A stretch of DNA of 64,000 nucleotides from the NCBI RefSeq assembly GCF_000430705.1, contig NZ_KE387201.1, forward strand, positions 43,739-107,738. Direction: 5' to 3'. Position numbers and translations under genes: made by a program. Under the pieces are notes generated by a model. It was not told where the DNA came from. It made no database searches and saw only the letters and a program-made list of their open reading frames with translations. Origin of the DNA: Arthrobacter castelli DSM 16402. Lineage in GTDB: Bacteria > Actinomycetota > Actinomycetes > Actinomycetales > Micrococcaceae. Shown here in pieces: positions 17,291-26,788 of this stretch (positions are counted from its first letter, which is position 1; every line of letters begins with the position of its first letter).

Positions 17291-18228
17291 GAGCGTGTCT
17301 CTTAAATTGGTTTGGCGTGCAGAATTGTGGCGGCGATTATGACGCCTCCGCGGTAGGTGAGGGCGTATTTGTCGTATCTGGTGGCGATGCCACGCCATTG
17401 TTTGAATCGGCCGAAGCCTCGTTCGACGGTGTTGCGCTTTTTGTAGAGTTCGGTGTCGAACGCCGGCGACCGGCCACCCTTGCGGCCCTTGTTCTTGCGG
17501 TTTTGCCGCTGATCACGGCGTTCGGGGATCGCGTGTTTGATCCGTCTGGCACGCAATTTCTTCCGGGTCGAGGGGTGGGAGTAGGCCTTATCGGCCAGCA
17601 GCGTGAACTTCGGCCGTGAGTGCTTCTGGTCCCGATAGGTATCCAGCAACGGCTCGAGTTGCGGATTGTCGCCGCCCTGACCGGGCCCGAGCAGTAATGA
17701 GACCGGCCTTACCAGCCCATCGGTGAAGGCGTGTATTTTTGTCGTCAGTCCTCCGCGGGAACGGCCGATCGCATGATCGGTCGGCTCGCCGGCCAAGAAT
17801 TTCATGTAATTCGACTCAGCCCCCTGTGTCCCCGCTGCGCACCGCGCCGGCCGCATGCTGATTGGCCCTCACACTGGTCGAGTCGACAGCGAGCAACTGT
17901 GCCAATTCGGCGTCCACATCAGCATCGGCGCCCCGTACCGCCTCAAACATCCGGTCATAGGTGCCATCGGTCGACCACCGGAAATGCCGCTTCCACGCGG
18001 TCTGCCACGGCCCGAATTCGGCCGGAAGATCCCGCCAGGGCGCGCCCACCCTGAACCGCCAACAGATCGCTTCCAAAATGCTGCGGTGATTGCGCCACGG
18101 ACGGCCACGGCGCCCCTCCTCCGGCAACACCGGTTCAATCGAGGACCACAATTCATCGGAAATCACATTCGAACGAGCCATAAAATCAGCTTCTCAAGAC
18201 GAACCCCACAAATTTAAGAGACACGCTC
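17291..18228 (-). mobile_element. Complete IS5-family (IS427-group type) insertion sequence
   Basis: Perfect 18-base terminal inverted repeats GAGCGTGTCTCTTAAATT (17291-17308) and its complement (18211-18228) bound a 938-bp element, flanked on both sides by TA, the 2-bp target duplication usual for this group. It encodes a transposase in two overlapping frames. It inserted between the SHOCT/oxidase promoter region and the rhodanese gene cluster. Confidence 0.9.
17302..18181 (-). CDS. IS5-family transposase in two frames
   Basis: The upstream frame (17816-18181, 121 codons) encodes the DUF4096-like domain (SDELWSSIEPVLPEEGRRGRPW) and the first catalytic Asp (VDSTSVRANQHAAGA). The downstream frame (17302-17856) supplies the rest of the DDE domain (GRSRGGLTTKIHAF, LLADKAYSHPSTR and ERGFGRFKQWRGIATRYDK with the Glu region). 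The frames overlap by about 40 bases. In this IS group a programmed frameshift joins them, so this is likely normal, not broken. Confidence 0.85.
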
Positions 18229-18538
18229 TAAGCGCATCTCCTACTCACCACCATCGGCACAAAGCACGCGGGCTGCGGGCATCCCGCCGATGGATGCGGC
18301 GGCGATCCCGACTTTGGAGGCTTCTTCAATCTCGGTTACCAACCGCGCTGTGGCCACCGGATCCGTCTCCGAAGGCGGGAAACCTGTGGTTGACAAACAA
18401 TACGGACGTTGGTGGTGGAGGGCTCGGCCAGCACGCCGGCAATGCCGGGATCCGCAACCCCGGGGGCCTCCGGAACGGGCTGGCCCGAAACGCAGCGGCT
18501 GCTCAGCCAACGCGAATGCTGTCACCGCAAGGAGCCGG
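18229..18538. other. Gap with a possible gene remnant
   Basis: No intact gene is present. On the minus strand two adjacent frame pieces (SGQPVPEAPGVADPGIAGV and later ETDPVATARLVTEIEEASKV) have coding-like composition but are in different frames, so an unrecognised decayed gene next to the IS5 copy is possible. Confidence 0.3.
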
Positions 18539-19894
18539 TTACGATTCGGCCATGGGCAGTCCGACCGCTTCCGCGTCGTCGTATCTGGCGTCGATGTGGA
18601 CGACGTCCTTGCCGGCGCGTTGGAGCAGGCTGGCCGCGATACCGGAGCGGTAGCCGGAGGCACAGTGGACCCATAGTCTGCCGGAGGGGACGGCTTCCAT
18701 ACGGGACAACAGATCATGGACCGGGATGTTCACGGCTCCTCGAATGTGGGACGCTTCGAACTCGTCGGTGCCCCGCACGTCCAGGATGACCTCTTCACCG
18801 GTGGTGTCGCGGGGAACCTCATCCCAGCCGACCCGTGGATACTTCGCGACCGGTGCTCCGGCGGCCCACTCGTCCGGGCCGCTGCCGGTGGCTGCATCAG
18901 GTGATTCGATACCGATCCGGGACAGGTCGCGGATCGCGTTCTCCACCTCTTCGTGCGTTCCGGCCAGGGTCAGTTTGTCATTCCAGGGCAGCACCCAGCC
19001 CAAGTATCCGGTGAAGCTGGAGCCGCCGCCGTATTCGAAACTGACCGAGCCTTCGAGGTGGTTGCTGGCGAAAGCGACCCTGTTCCGCAGATCGACGACC
19101 CACTCGCCCTCGCGGAGCCGGCGGCCGATTTCACCGGCGTCGACCGACTCTGGCACCGTCAGGTCCACCGGGCCGGGGCCTTCCCTGTTCAAGGGGCTCA
19201 TGTGCGCGTAGTAAGCAGGGTAGGCGCTGAGATTTGCGATTAGTTCCGAAACGAAGTGGTCCTCATCCGGATCCGTTAAGGCATGATTGTTCCGCGCCTG
19301 CTCACCAATTGTCGACGCGTCCACCCGCGCGGCGGGTCCACTGGAGCAGAAAGAACCAAAACCATGGGTTGGATACAACGGGGCGTTCTGGGCGGCTTCT
19401 TCAACGAGCCGCCGGGCCGATGCATACTGATCCCGGGTGAGGGCTTCAGTGTCGTCGTCACTGACCAGGTCTGTGCGTCCAACTGATCCGTACAGCAGGC
19501 TTCCGCCGGAGAAAACCGCTTGTTGTTGGTCGTCGCTGACGATGTAGGACAGATGCGTGTGTGTATGCCCGGGTGTGGCAACGGCTCTGACCGACAGCCC
19601 GCCAACCTGGAAGACGTCGCCGTCGGAAACCGGGGTCCGTTCATAGTCGACGGGATCGGCGGCGTTGACCAGATACTTCGCCCCATGCGCCTGGGCCAGT
19701 ATCAGCCCGCCGGTGAGGTAGTCGTTGTGGATGTGGGTTTCGGCAACGTGGGTGATCTTCACCCCCGCGTCGCGCACGACGGCTTCGAGCCGGTCCGTAT
19801 CGCGCTGCGGATCGATCACCAGCGCATGGGTGCCATCGTGGACCACGTAACTGCGGTCCCCCAGTTGCGGGGTATCAATCGTGACGACATCCAT
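18539..19894 (-). CDS. MBL-fold hydrolase with rhodanese domains
   Basis: The 451-residue product has an N-terminal persulfide-dioxygenase-type metallo-beta-lactamase domain (THIHNDYLTGG metal motif near residue 56; TPGHTHTHLSY). A degenerate rhodanese domain (about 255-350) lacks the active Cys. A C-terminal rhodanese domain (about 360-451) has the active loop VHCASGYRS. Such fusions oxidise or transfer persulfide sulfur. It lies upstream of the IS5 copy and shares the region with DUF302 and the CstR-like sensor, supporting a role in reactive-sulfur detoxification. Confidence 0.88.
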   Translation of the reverse strand: MDVVTIDTPQLGDRSYVVHDGTHALVIDPQRDTDRLEAVVRDAGVKITHVAETHIHNDYLTGGLILAQAHGAKYLVNAADPVDYERTPVSDGDVFQVGGLSVRAVATPGHTHTHLSYIVSDDQQQAVFSGGSLLYGSVGRTDLVSDDDTEALTRDQYASARRLVEEAAQNAPLYPTHGFGSFCSSGPAARVDASTIGEQARNNHALTDPDEDHFVSELIANLSAYPAYYAHMSPLNREGPGPVDLTVPESVDAGEIGRRLREGEWVVDLRNRVAFASNHLEGSVSFEYGGGSSFTGYLGWVLPWNDKLTLAGTHEEVENAIRDLSRIGIESPDAATGSGPDEWAAGAPVAKYPRVGWDEVPRDTTGEEVILDVRGTDEFEASHIRGAVNIPVHDLLSRMEAVPSGRLWVHCASGYRSGIAASLLQRAGKDVVHIDARYDDAEAVGLPMAES

Positions 19895-19947
19895 GGAATG
19901 CTCCTTCGCTGCGCGGTGTTGTTCAGCGGTGCGGATTATGCCGGTTC

Positions 19948-20367
19948 CTACGCTTCGGCGGCGGTCGGCAACTGGGCCAATGCGGCGCGCAGTCGGGTGT
20001 CGGCGTCGTTGGCCACTTCACGGACAGCGTCGGTGCCGCTGAGTTCGACCATGGTTTGCGGGTCTATGGCTTGGACCACGGTGGTGCCGGAGGAAGGGTC
20101 GTGGCGTACGACGACGTTGCAGGGCAGCAGTGCCCCCAGGTCAGGTTCGGCGGTGAGGCCGCGCTGGGCCAGCCCGGGGTTGCAGGCACCCAGGATGACG
20201 TAGTCGCCGAGCTCGTCTCCGGCCTCGGCACCCAGCTTCTTTTCAAAGGTGGAGCGGACGTCGATTTCAGAGAGAATGCCGAACCCCTGTTCAGACAGAG
20301 CCTGCTTCGTCTGTTCCACGGCGTCGGTGTAGGACAGGTCGACGGTGTTCGTGTGGGTGTAGCTCAT
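19948..20367 (-). CDS. DUF302 protein
   Basis: The 139-residue soluble product has the family pattern (QTKQALSEQGFGILSEIDV, LGACNPGLAQRGL, LPCNVVVRHDPSSGTTV). The conserved LGACNP/LPCNV cysteines are present. DUF302 proteins commonly accompany rhodanese and sulfur-oxidation genes; their activity is unknown. It is between the MBL-rhodanese gene and the CstR-like regulator on the same strand. Confidence 0.85.
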   Translation of the reverse strand: MSYTHTNTVDLSYTDAVEQTKQALSEQGFGILSEIDVRSTFEKKLGAEAGDELGDYVILGACNPGLAQRGLTAEPDLGALLPCNVVVRHDPSSGTTVVQAIDPQTMVELSGTDAVREVANDADTRLRAALAQLPTAAEA

Positions 20368-20434
20368 CTTTTACTCCTTGCTGGTTGTTCCTGCGGTGCT
20401 GTCTGGCGATTCTTCCAGCGGGCGGTGGGTGCTG

Positions 20435-20692
20435 TTAGGCGAGGGAAAGAAAGAGTTTTTCCAGGTCCTTCTTATCGAGACTGGGGTCCTCCTGGCTCAT
20501 GCACTGCTCCAGCCCGCTGGCGATGATGGCAAAACCGGCCTTATCCAACGCACGCGAGACAGCGGCAAGCTGAGTTACCACATCCTTGCAGTCGCTGCCT
20601 TCTTCGAGCATGCGTGTGACGGCGCCGAGTTGGCCTTGGGCGCGCTTGAGCCGGTTCACCACCGGCCCCAGGTCTGTTGTATCGAGTTGCAT
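20435..20692 (-). CDS. CsoR-family repressor, persulfide-sensing (CstR-like)
   Basis: The 85-residue all-helical protein (LGPVVNRLKRAQGQLGAVTRM) is in the CsoR/RcnR/CstR family. The two sensing cysteines are Cys35 (GSDCKDV) and Cys64 (LEQCM). The residue four before Cys64, where copper-sensing CsoR has His, is Gly here. This points to a CstR-type persulfide sensor and away from copper. GGAGGAATT precedes the ATG at 20692. It is divergent from the second MBL-rhodanese gene, with tandem operators between. Confidence 0.82.
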   Translation of the reverse strand: MQLDTTDLGPVVNRLKRAQGQLGAVTRMLEEGSDCKDVVTQLAAVSRALDKAGFAIIASGLEQCMSQEDPSLDKKDLEKLFLSLA

Positions 20693-20729
20693 AATTCCTC
20701 CATAGTCCTTCGACTTGCGCATTCAGTAT

Positions 20730-20766
20730 ATACCCCCTGGGGTGTCTTGCATACCCCCAGGGGTAT
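20730..20766. promoter_or_regulatory. Tandem CsoR/CstR-type operators
   Basis: ATACCCCCTGGGGTGT (20730-20745) and ATACCCCCAGGGGTAT (20751-20766) are two pseudo-palindromic copies of the ATACCCCC-GGGGTAT box recognised by CsoR-family repressors. They lie in the 124-base gap between the divergent repressor and MBL-rhodanese genes and would control both. Confidence 0.85.
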
Positions 20767-20816
20767 CTGTAATACTGGCTTCGTTCCCACCGGGGAACGA
20801 CTTTTGGAGGATAAAA

Positions 20817-22196
20817 ATGATCTTGAAGCAGTACTACCTCGGATGCCTGTCCCACGGCTCATACCTCATCGGTGACGAGAAAAGCGGCCAGGCCGTCGTC
20901 GTCGACCCCCGCCGTGACATCGCCGAATACCTCGCCGATGCGGAGGCGAACAACCTGGGCATCATCGGCGTGATCAACACCCACTTCCACGCCGACTTCG
21001 TTGCCGGCCACCTCGAACTGGCCGAGGCCACCGGCGCCTGGATCGGCTACGGCCGGCGGGCGGAAACCGAATACGGGATCCGCACCTTCGCCCACGGCGA
21101 CAAGATCTCCCTCGGCGAGGTAGAGCTCGAAATCCTGGAGACTCCCGGACACACGTGGGAGTCGATCAGCGTGGTGGTTCGCGAACAGCCCGGCGGGAGC
21201 CCGAACGCTGTACTCACCGGTGATGCGCTGTTTATTGGCGACGTCGGACGCCCCGACCTGGCTGCCGCCGTCGGCACCGATCCAGACGAGTTGGCGCGTG
21301 CTCTCTACGCATCGATCCACGATGTGCTGATGAAGCTGCCCGACGACGTCCGCCTCCTGCCGGCCCACGGTGCCGGTTCTGCCTGCGGCAAAAACCTCTC
21401 GAACGAACTCGAGTCCACCATCGGCGCCCAACAAATGATGAACCTTTCCGTCCAGCCAATGGGCGAAGGCGAATTCGTTGCCATGATCCGCGGCGGGCAG
21501 CCGGCCATTCCGGAATACTTTGCGGTCGATGCAGTGCTGAATCGCAAGAACCGCCCGTTGATTGGTTCCGCCGGAGACCTCCGGGGGTTGTCTGTGCGCA
21601 ACTTGCAGGATGCCGCCGCCCGCGGCGCACGCATCCTCGACACCCGCTCACCTGAGGACTTCGCCGAAGGCCACCTCGCCGGTTCCCTCAATGTTGGCAT
21701 CGACGGGCGTTTTGCCGAGACGGCCGGAATGGTCATCCGGGCCAACGACGAGATCGTCATCATCGCGGACCCGGGGCGTGAAGAAGAAGCCGCAATGCGG
21801 CTGGGACGGATTGGCTTCGACCGGGTGATCGGCTATCTCGACACACCGGCCCGTGCCTTTGCTGAATTGGGCGACATCGTCCAGCAAGGAGAACGTGTCG
21901 ACGTTGAAACCTTCGATAAGGAACGCCGCGAAAAGAAAGCCACGGTTCTCGACGTCCGCAACCCCGGTGAAATCGAAGACGGCGCCATCCCAGATTCCGT
22001 GCGCATCCCGCTGGCGGAACTCGCCCAGCGCCACAACGAAGTCTCCACAGAAGAGCCCGTGCTGGTGCACTGCGCCGGAGGGTGGCGCTCCAGCGTCGGC
22101 GCCAGCACCCTGCGCGCCCTCGGCCACACCAACGTCCGGGACCTGACAGGCGGCTACAACGCTTGGGCAGCGGCCAACGAACCATCCAACGCCTAG
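20817..22196 (+). CDS. MBL-fold hydrolase with two rhodanese domains
   Basis: The 459-residue product has the metallo-beta-lactamase domain with THFHADFVAGHLEL and ETPGHTWESIS. A first rhodanese domain (about 270-355) has IIADPGREEEA in place of the Cys loop, and a second (about 370-455) has the active VHCAGGWRSS loop. It belongs with the persulfide dioxygenase/sulfurtransferase proteins of cst operons. TTTTGGAGG lies before the ATG at 20817. Expression should rise when the adjacent CstR-like repressor is persulfidated. Confidence 0.9.
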   Translation: MILKQYYLGCLSHGSYLIGDEKSGQAVVVDPRRDIAEYLADAEANNLGIIGVINTHFHADFVAGHLELAEATGAWIGYGRRAETEYGIRTFAHGDKISLGEVELEILETPGHTWESISVVVREQPGGSPNAVLTGDALFIGDVGRPDLAAAVGTDPDELARALYASIHDVLMKLPDDVRLLPAHGAGSACGKNLSNELESTIGAQQMMNLSVQPMGEGEFVAMIRGGQPAIPEYFAVDAVLNRKNRPLIGSAGDLRGLSVRNLQDAAARGARILDTRSPEDFAEGHLAGSLNVGIDGRFAETAGMVIRANDEIVIIADPGREEEAAMRLGRIGFDRVIGYLDTPARAFAELGDIVQQGERVDVETFDKERREKKATVLDVRNPGEIEDGAIPDSVRIPLAELAQRHNEVSTEEPVLVHCAGGWRSSVGASTLRALGHTNVRDLTGGYNAWAAANEPSNA

Positions 22197-22384
22197 AACA
22201 CCGGCTAACGCTTGAGAAGAGCACTGTCATGTCTGAAATCACCACCGCCGAAGCCGACCAGCGCCGCGGCTCCGTAGTGCGGCCAGTCCACCGCGGGGCC
22301 GGTCACCGCCCGCCGCTGCAGGCGAAGCCGCGGCTGCCTTGTTGGCAGCTGAGGCGGAGGGCCGTTCCATCAGGGCGGGCTGCT

Positions 22385-22753
22385 TTAGAGGTGCATCAGT
22401 TCGTGCGCGGCGATCTCCAGTGCTCCGGGCACCAGCGAGTAGTACGCCCAGGTGCCGCGGCGCTGGCGGCTGAGCAGGCCGGCGTCGACCAGGATCTTCA
22501 GGTGATGCGAGACAGTGGGCTGGCCCAAACCCAGGGGCTCGGTCATATCGCACACACACGTCTCGCCACCGTCGCCGGCCTTGATGATCGAAAGCAGTTG
22601 CAGACGCTTCGGATCGGCGAACGCCTTGAGAATCCGCGCCTTACGCTGCGCCTCCTGTTCATCAATAACCGCGACCGGAGCCGAAGTGCAACAGGCCGGG
22701 GTGTCCGTGTGTGATTGTGCAGTTTGGAGAGTGTCCATCCCTCCATTATGCAC
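22385..22753 (-). CDS. arsR: ArsR-family arsenite-responsive repressor
   Basis: The 122-residue winged-helix repressor has TVSHHLKILVDAGLL as recognition helix and TCVCDM just before it, the cysteine pair that binds As(III) in the classical ArsR group. Two more Cys (ACCTS) lie near the N-terminus. The start is 22753 or the ATG at 22738; the GGAGGG lies too close to the second. It is divergent from acr3. The 188 bases between it and the preceding rhodanese gene hold only an ATG-headed stub (MSEITTAEADQRRGS) that soon loses coding character. Confidence 0.9.
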   Translation of the reverse strand: MHNGGMDTLQTAQSHTDTPACCTSAPVAVIDEQEAQRKARILKAFADPKRLQLLSIIKAGDGGETCVCDMTEPLGLGQPTVSHHLKILVDAGLLSRQRRGTWAYYSLVPGALEIAAHELMHL

Positions 22754-22757
22754 TCAA

Positions 22758-22835
22758 TTGACAACCGTCGATATAGGCATCAGTATGGTCGCTGTATCGA
22801 CATCCATCAATCTTGAAGGCTGGCAAGGGAGATTT
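22758..22835 (+). promoter_or_regulatory. Promoter region of the arsenic operon
   Basis: A consensus TTGACA (22758-22763) and a CAGTAT 17 bases later form a plausible sigma-70-type promoter directed into acr3. It lies in the divergent gap with arsR and so is probably under ArsR control. The operator itself is not obvious. Confidence 0.45.
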
Positions 22836-23972
22836 GTGAGTACCCATACCGGTGAGAGTCCCACCGACACTGCTGACGCCGCCGTCGCCGGCAAGCTTTC
22901 CACCCTGGACCGTTTCCTGCCGGTGTGGATTGTCGCGGCGATGGCGGTGGGGCTGTTGCTTGGACGGTTCGTTCCAGGCATCGGCCCGGCGTTGGAATCG
23001 GTCGAGGTGGCGAATGTGTCACTGCCGATTGCCATTGGCCTGCTGGTGATGATGTATCCGGTGCTGGCCAAGGTCCGCTATAACGAGACCGGCCATGTTA
23101 TCCGCGACAAGAGGTTGATGGTCACCTCGCTGGTGCTGAACTGGCTGGCGGCGCCGGCGTTCATGTTTGCCTTGGCGTGGATTTTCCTGCCGGACCTGCC
23201 CGAGTACCGGACGGGGCTGATCATTGTGGGTTTGGCGCGGTGTATTGCCATGGTGTTGATCTGGAATGACCTGGCCTGTGGTGACCGGGAAGCGGGCGCG
23301 GTGCTGGTGGCGATTAACTCGGTCTTCCAGGTCATTGCCTTTGGTGCGTTGGGCTGGTTCTATCTGCAGGTGCTTCCCGGCTGGCTGGGCCTGCCGACCA
23401 CCAGCGCCGAATTCTCGTTCTGGGCGATCACGGCCAGCGTGCTGGTGTTCCTGGGCATCCCGCTGGTCGCCGGGTTCCTCACCCGCACCTTCGGCGAACG
23501 TGCCAAGGGCCGGGCCTGGTACGAGGAGAAGTTCCTGCCGAAGATTGGGCCGCTGGCGTTGTATGGGTTGTTGTTCACGATCGTGCTGCTGTTCGCGCTG
23601 CAGGGTGATGAAATCACGTCCAATCCGCTCGACGTGGCCCGCATCGCGGTCCCGCTGCTGATCTATTTCACCGTTGTCTTCTTCGCCGGAATGCTCATCG
23701 GCAAGCTCCTCAACATGGGATACGAGCGGACCACCACTCTGGCCTTCACCGCTGCCGGCAACAACTTCGAGTTGGCGATTGCAGTGGCAATCGGCACCTA
23801 TGGGGTGACTTCGGGCCAGGCGTTGGCCGGCGTCGTCGGTCCGCTCATCGAAGTCCCCGTACTGGTCGCCCTGGTTTACGTGGCGCTGTGGGCGCGTAAG
23901 CGTTTCTTTGATGCCCCGTCCGCCGGCCTAAGCCCTGCACCCCAGGTTTCCACTTCAACTTTCAGGAAGTGA
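22836..23972 (+). CDS. acr3: Arsenite efflux permease ACR3
   Basis: The 378-residue, ten-segment protein has the Acr3 signature features: GLARCIAMVLIWNDLACGD with the essential membrane Cys, and FTAAGNNFELAIAVAIGTYG. It exports As(OH)3 by proton antiport. The GTG at 22836 is chosen because AGGGAG lies 6 bases before it; two earlier in-frame starts lack one. It is the first gene of an acr3-arsC-trxB-oxidoreductase operon. Confidence 0.93.
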   Translation: MSTHTGESPTDTADAAVAGKLSTLDRFLPVWIVAAMAVGLLLGRFVPGIGPALESVEVANVSLPIAIGLLVMMYPVLAKVRYNETGHVIRDKRLMVTSLVLNWLAAPAFMFALAWIFLPDLPEYRTGLIIVGLARCIAMVLIWNDLACGDREAGAVLVAINSVFQVIAFGALGWFYLQVLPGWLGLPTTSAEFSFWAITASVLVFLGIPLVAGFLTRTFGERAKGRAWYEEKFLPKIGPLALYGLLFTIVLLFALQGDEITSNPLDVARIAVPLLIYFTVVFFAGMLIGKLLNMGYERTTTLAFTAAGNNFELAIAVAIGTYGVTSGQALAGVVGPLIEVPVLVALVYVALWARKRFFDAPSAGLSPAPQVSTSTFRK

Positions 23973-23974
23973 TC

Positions 23975-24394
23975 ATGTCCGCTCAGCCCTCTGTCCTCTT
24001 TGTTTGTGTCCACAATGCCGGCCGTTCCCAGATGGCCGCCGCCTATCTGACCCACCTTTCCGCCGGTGCTATCGAGGTGCGCTCGGCTGGTTCCCAGCCG
24101 GCGGAGCAGATCAACCCGGCCGCGGTGGAAGCGATGGCCGAGGAGGGCATCGACATTTCGTCCGAGCTGCCCAAGGTGCTGACCACCGAGGCGGTGGCCG
24201 ACTCCGACGTCGTGGTGACCATGGGGTGCGGCGACGAGTGCCCGTTCTTCCCGGGTAAACGGTACGAGGACTGGGTGCTGGAGGATCCGGCGGGCAAGGG
24301 CGTCGAAGCGGTCCGCCCGATCCGCGACGGGATCAAGTCGCGCATCGAAGCACTGATCACCGACCTGCTGCCCGCCCAGTCCGGCACCAGCTAA
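23975..24394 (+). CDS. arsC: Arsenate reductase, LMW-phosphatase type
   Basis: The 139-residue product has the P-loop [12 protein letters not shown] (CX5R) at residues 12-19 and later Cys residues in [10 protein letters not shown], the resolving pair. It reduces arsenate to arsenite using thioredoxin or mycothiol. It begins 2 bases after acr3, with AGGAAG as binding site. The thioredoxin reductase gene next door suggests the thioredoxin route, though mycothiol is usual in actinobacteria. Confidence 0.93.
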   Translation: MSAQPSVLFVCVHNAGRSQMAAAYLTHLSAGAIEVRSAGSQPAEQINPAAVEAMAEEGIDISSELPKVLTTEAVADSDVVVTMGCGDECPFFPGKRYEDWVLEDPAGKGVEAVRPIRDGIKSRIEALITDLLPAQSGTS

Positions 24395-24414
24395 TCCCGA
24401 TGAAGGCGGCAAGC

Positions 24415-25392
24415 ATGAGTGAAGAGAAGATCATTATCGTCGGCTCCGGCCCGGCCGGTTACACGGCTGCGTTGTATGCGGCCAGGGCCGGGCTGGCCCC
24501 GCGCGTGATCGCCGGGTCAGTGACCGCCGGCGGGGCGTTGATGAACACTACCGACGTCGAAAATTTCCCCGGCTTTGTCGAAGGCGTCCAGGGCCCGGAG
24601 CTGATGGAACAGATGCGGGCCCAGGCCGAACGGTTCGGCGCCATCATTGAGAATGACGACGTCGCCTCGGTCGAGCTGGGAGGCCATCTCAAACAGGTGG
24701 TGACCCTGGGCGGGGTCACCTACACCGCCCCGGTGGTGATCTTCGCGACCGGGTCGGCCTACAAGGAACTGGGATTGGCCGAAGAGAAGAAACTGTCGGG
24801 TCATGGGGTCTCATGGTGTGCCACCTGTGACGGGTTCTTCTTCCGGGACCAGGACATTATCGTCGTCGGTGGCGGCGACTCGGCCATGGAAGAAGCGCTC
24901 TTTCTGGCCAGGTTCGGCAAAACGGTGACCGTCGTGGTCCGCCGCGACACGCTGCGGGCCTCGGCCATTATGGCCCAACGCGCCCGGGACAACGCGAAGA
25001 TCCGGTTCGAGTACAACAGCGCGGTGACCGCGATCCATGGAGAATCCAAGGTCATCGGGGTGACCTTGACCGATACCGTGACCGGCGGCACCCGCGAACT
25101 TGCCGCTACCGGGCTGTTTGTCGCGATCGGCCACCTGCCCCGGACTGAACTGGTCAAAGACCAGATCAGCCTCGACAGCGAGGGCTACATCAAGGTCGAT
25201 GCGCCAACGACCGTGACCAACATCGATGGTGTCTTCGCCTGCGGCGACGCCGTCGACCACCGCTACCGGCAGGCCATCACCGCAGCCGGCACCGGCTGCG
25301 CGGCCGCCCTGGACGCCGAACGCTACCTTGCCGCACTCGACGACGCCGACAGCATCGCCACCGCACTCGTAGAGGAGAGCACCCATGCCTGA
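24415..25392 (+). CDS. trxB: Thioredoxin-disulfide reductase
   Basis: The 325-residue flavoprotein has the FAD fingerprint [17 protein letters not shown], the redox-active [10 protein letters not shown] (CATC) and the NADPH fingerprint [17 protein letters not shown]. It passes NADPH electrons to thioredoxin, which would recycle ArsC. No thioredoxin gene is present in this operon, so a chromosomal one would be used. The start at 24415 has GAAGG upstream; a second ATG at 24400 has none. Confidence 0.9.
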   Translation: MSEEKIIIVGSGPAGYTAALYAARAGLAPRVIAGSVTAGGALMNTTDVENFPGFVEGVQGPELMEQMRAQAERFGAIIENDDVASVELGGHLKQVVTLGGVTYTAPVVIFATGSAYKELGLAEEKKLSGHGVSWCATCDGFFFRDQDIIVVGGGDSAMEEALFLARFGKTVTVVVRRDTLRASAIMAQRARDNAKIRFEYNSAVTAIHGESKVIGVTLTDTVTGGTRELAATGLFVAIGHLPRTELVKDQISLDSEGYIKVDAPTTVTNIDGVFACGDAVDHRYRQAITAAGTGCAAALDAERYLAALDDADSIATALVEESTHA

Positions 25393-26788
25393 GAACACCG
25401 AAACCACTGAACTGCCGGTGGCGGTTATCGGGGCCGGACCCATTGGGCTGGCCGCAGCCGCGCACCTGATCGAGCAGGGCCTTCGGCCGGTCATTTTCGA
25501 AGCCGGAGACACCGCCGGCGCCGCCGTCGGCAAGTGGGGCCACATCCGGCTCTTCTCACCCTGGCGCTACAACATCGACTCCGCCAGCCGCCGGTTGCTG
25601 GAGGCCGAGGGCTGGGAAGAACCCCGCCTGACCTCGCTGCCGTACGGATCGGAGCTGGTCGAACGCTACATCGAGCCGTTGGCCGCCGTGCCGGCCATCC
25701 GCCACGTGCTGCACACTGGCACACGGGTGATCTCGGTCAGCCGGGCAGGGATGGATAAAACCCGCTCCCATAACCGGGAACAGGCACCGTTTTTGGTCCG
25801 CGTCCAGAATGCCGCCGGGGCCACCGCCGACCATCAGGTCCGGGCCGTCATTGATACCTCCGGCACCTGGGATAAGCCCAACCCGCTGGGCCAATCCGGC
25901 CTGCCGGCACCGGGGGAATACGAGGCCGTCGAAGCCGGTTTCATCACCGCACCGCTGCCCGACGTCGTTGGCCGGGCACGGGCCCGGTTCGCCGGCAAAC
26001 ACGTGCTGGTGGTTGGCGCCGGCCATTCGGCGGCGAACACGCTGATCAGCCTGGGCCAGCTGGCCAAGAACGAACCCGGCACGAGGATCAGCTGGGCTGT
26101 CCGCAGCGCGGATGTCACCCGGCTCTACGGCGGTGGCGACCTGGACGGGCTGCCCGCCCGTGGTCAGCTCGGCACCCGGTTGCGGCAACTGGTCGAAGAC
26201 GGCCACATCGACCTGCATACCTCCTTCACCATCACCGGCTTCAAGACAGCCGACACCCTCGCCGTCCACGCCACCACCGGCGATAGTGAGGCGCAATTGG
26301 AGGTCGATCTGCTGATCCCCGCCACCGGATTCCGCCCGGACCTGGACATACTCAATGAAATCCGCCTCGAGTTCGACCCCGCCGTCGACGCTCCCCGCGA
26401 CCTGGGCCCCTTGATCGATCCGGAATTCCACAGTTGCGGCACCGTCCCCGCCCATGGGGCGAAACTGCTGGCACACCCCGACCGGGACTTCTACATCGCC
26501 GGGATGAAAAGCTACGGCCGGGCCCCGACCTTCCTGCTCGCCACCGGCTACGAACAGGTCCGCTCCATCGCAGCAGCCCTGGCCGGCGACCAGCAGGGGG
26601 CCGACAACCTGGAACTGTCCCTGCCCGAGACAGGCGTCTGCTCCACCGATCTCGGTGGCAGCTGCGATGCTCCCGCCACCGACGAGGCACCGGCGGAAGC
26701 CGCGTGCTGCGGCCCCGTACCGGCCGAGCCGACGCTGCTCGGCATCCCCACCGGCCTCGCGCACGGCCGCCAGACAGAGAACGCATAA
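25385..26788 (+). CDS. FAD-dependent oxidoreductase of the arsenic operon (ArsO-like)
   Basis: The 467-residue product has two dinucleotide folds ([15 protein letters not shown] at residues 16-30; [17 protein letters not shown] near 200) and a third ATGFRP motif, as in flavin monooxygenases. It overlaps trxB by 8 bases. Proteins of this class occur in actinobacterial ars operons and have been called ArsO or arsenic flavoprotein monooxygenase; the reaction is unproven. The C-terminal 50 residues are rich in Cys ([16 protein letters not shown]), which could bind arsenite. Confidence 0.75.
   Translation: MPENTETTELPVAVIGAGPIGLAAAAHLIEQGLRPVIFEAGDTAGAAVGKWGHIRLFSPWRYNIDSASRRLLEAEGWEEPRLTSLPYGSELVERYIEPLAAVPAIRHVLHTGTRVISVSRAGMDKTRSHNREQAPFLVRVQNAAGATADHQVRAVIDTSGTWDKPNPLGQSGLPAPGEYEAVEAGFITAPLPDVVGRARARFAGKHVLVVGAGHSAANTLISLGQLAKNEPGTRISWAVRSADVTRLYGGGDLDGLPARGQLGTRLRQLVEDGHIDLHTSFTITGFKTADTLAVHATTGDSEAQLEVDLLIPATGFRPDLDILNEIRLEFDPAVDAPRDLGPLIDPEFHSCGTVPAHGAKLLAHPDRDFYIAGMKSYGRAPTFLLATGYEQVRSIAAALAGDQQGADNLELSLPETGVCSTDLGGSCDAPATDEAPAEAACCGPVPAEPTLLGIPTGLAHGRQTENA

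Noticed and set aside
20435..20692. Copper sensor CsoR
   Set aside because: The His ligand between the two Cys is replaced (Gly four before the second Cys), and the neighbours are persulfide genes.
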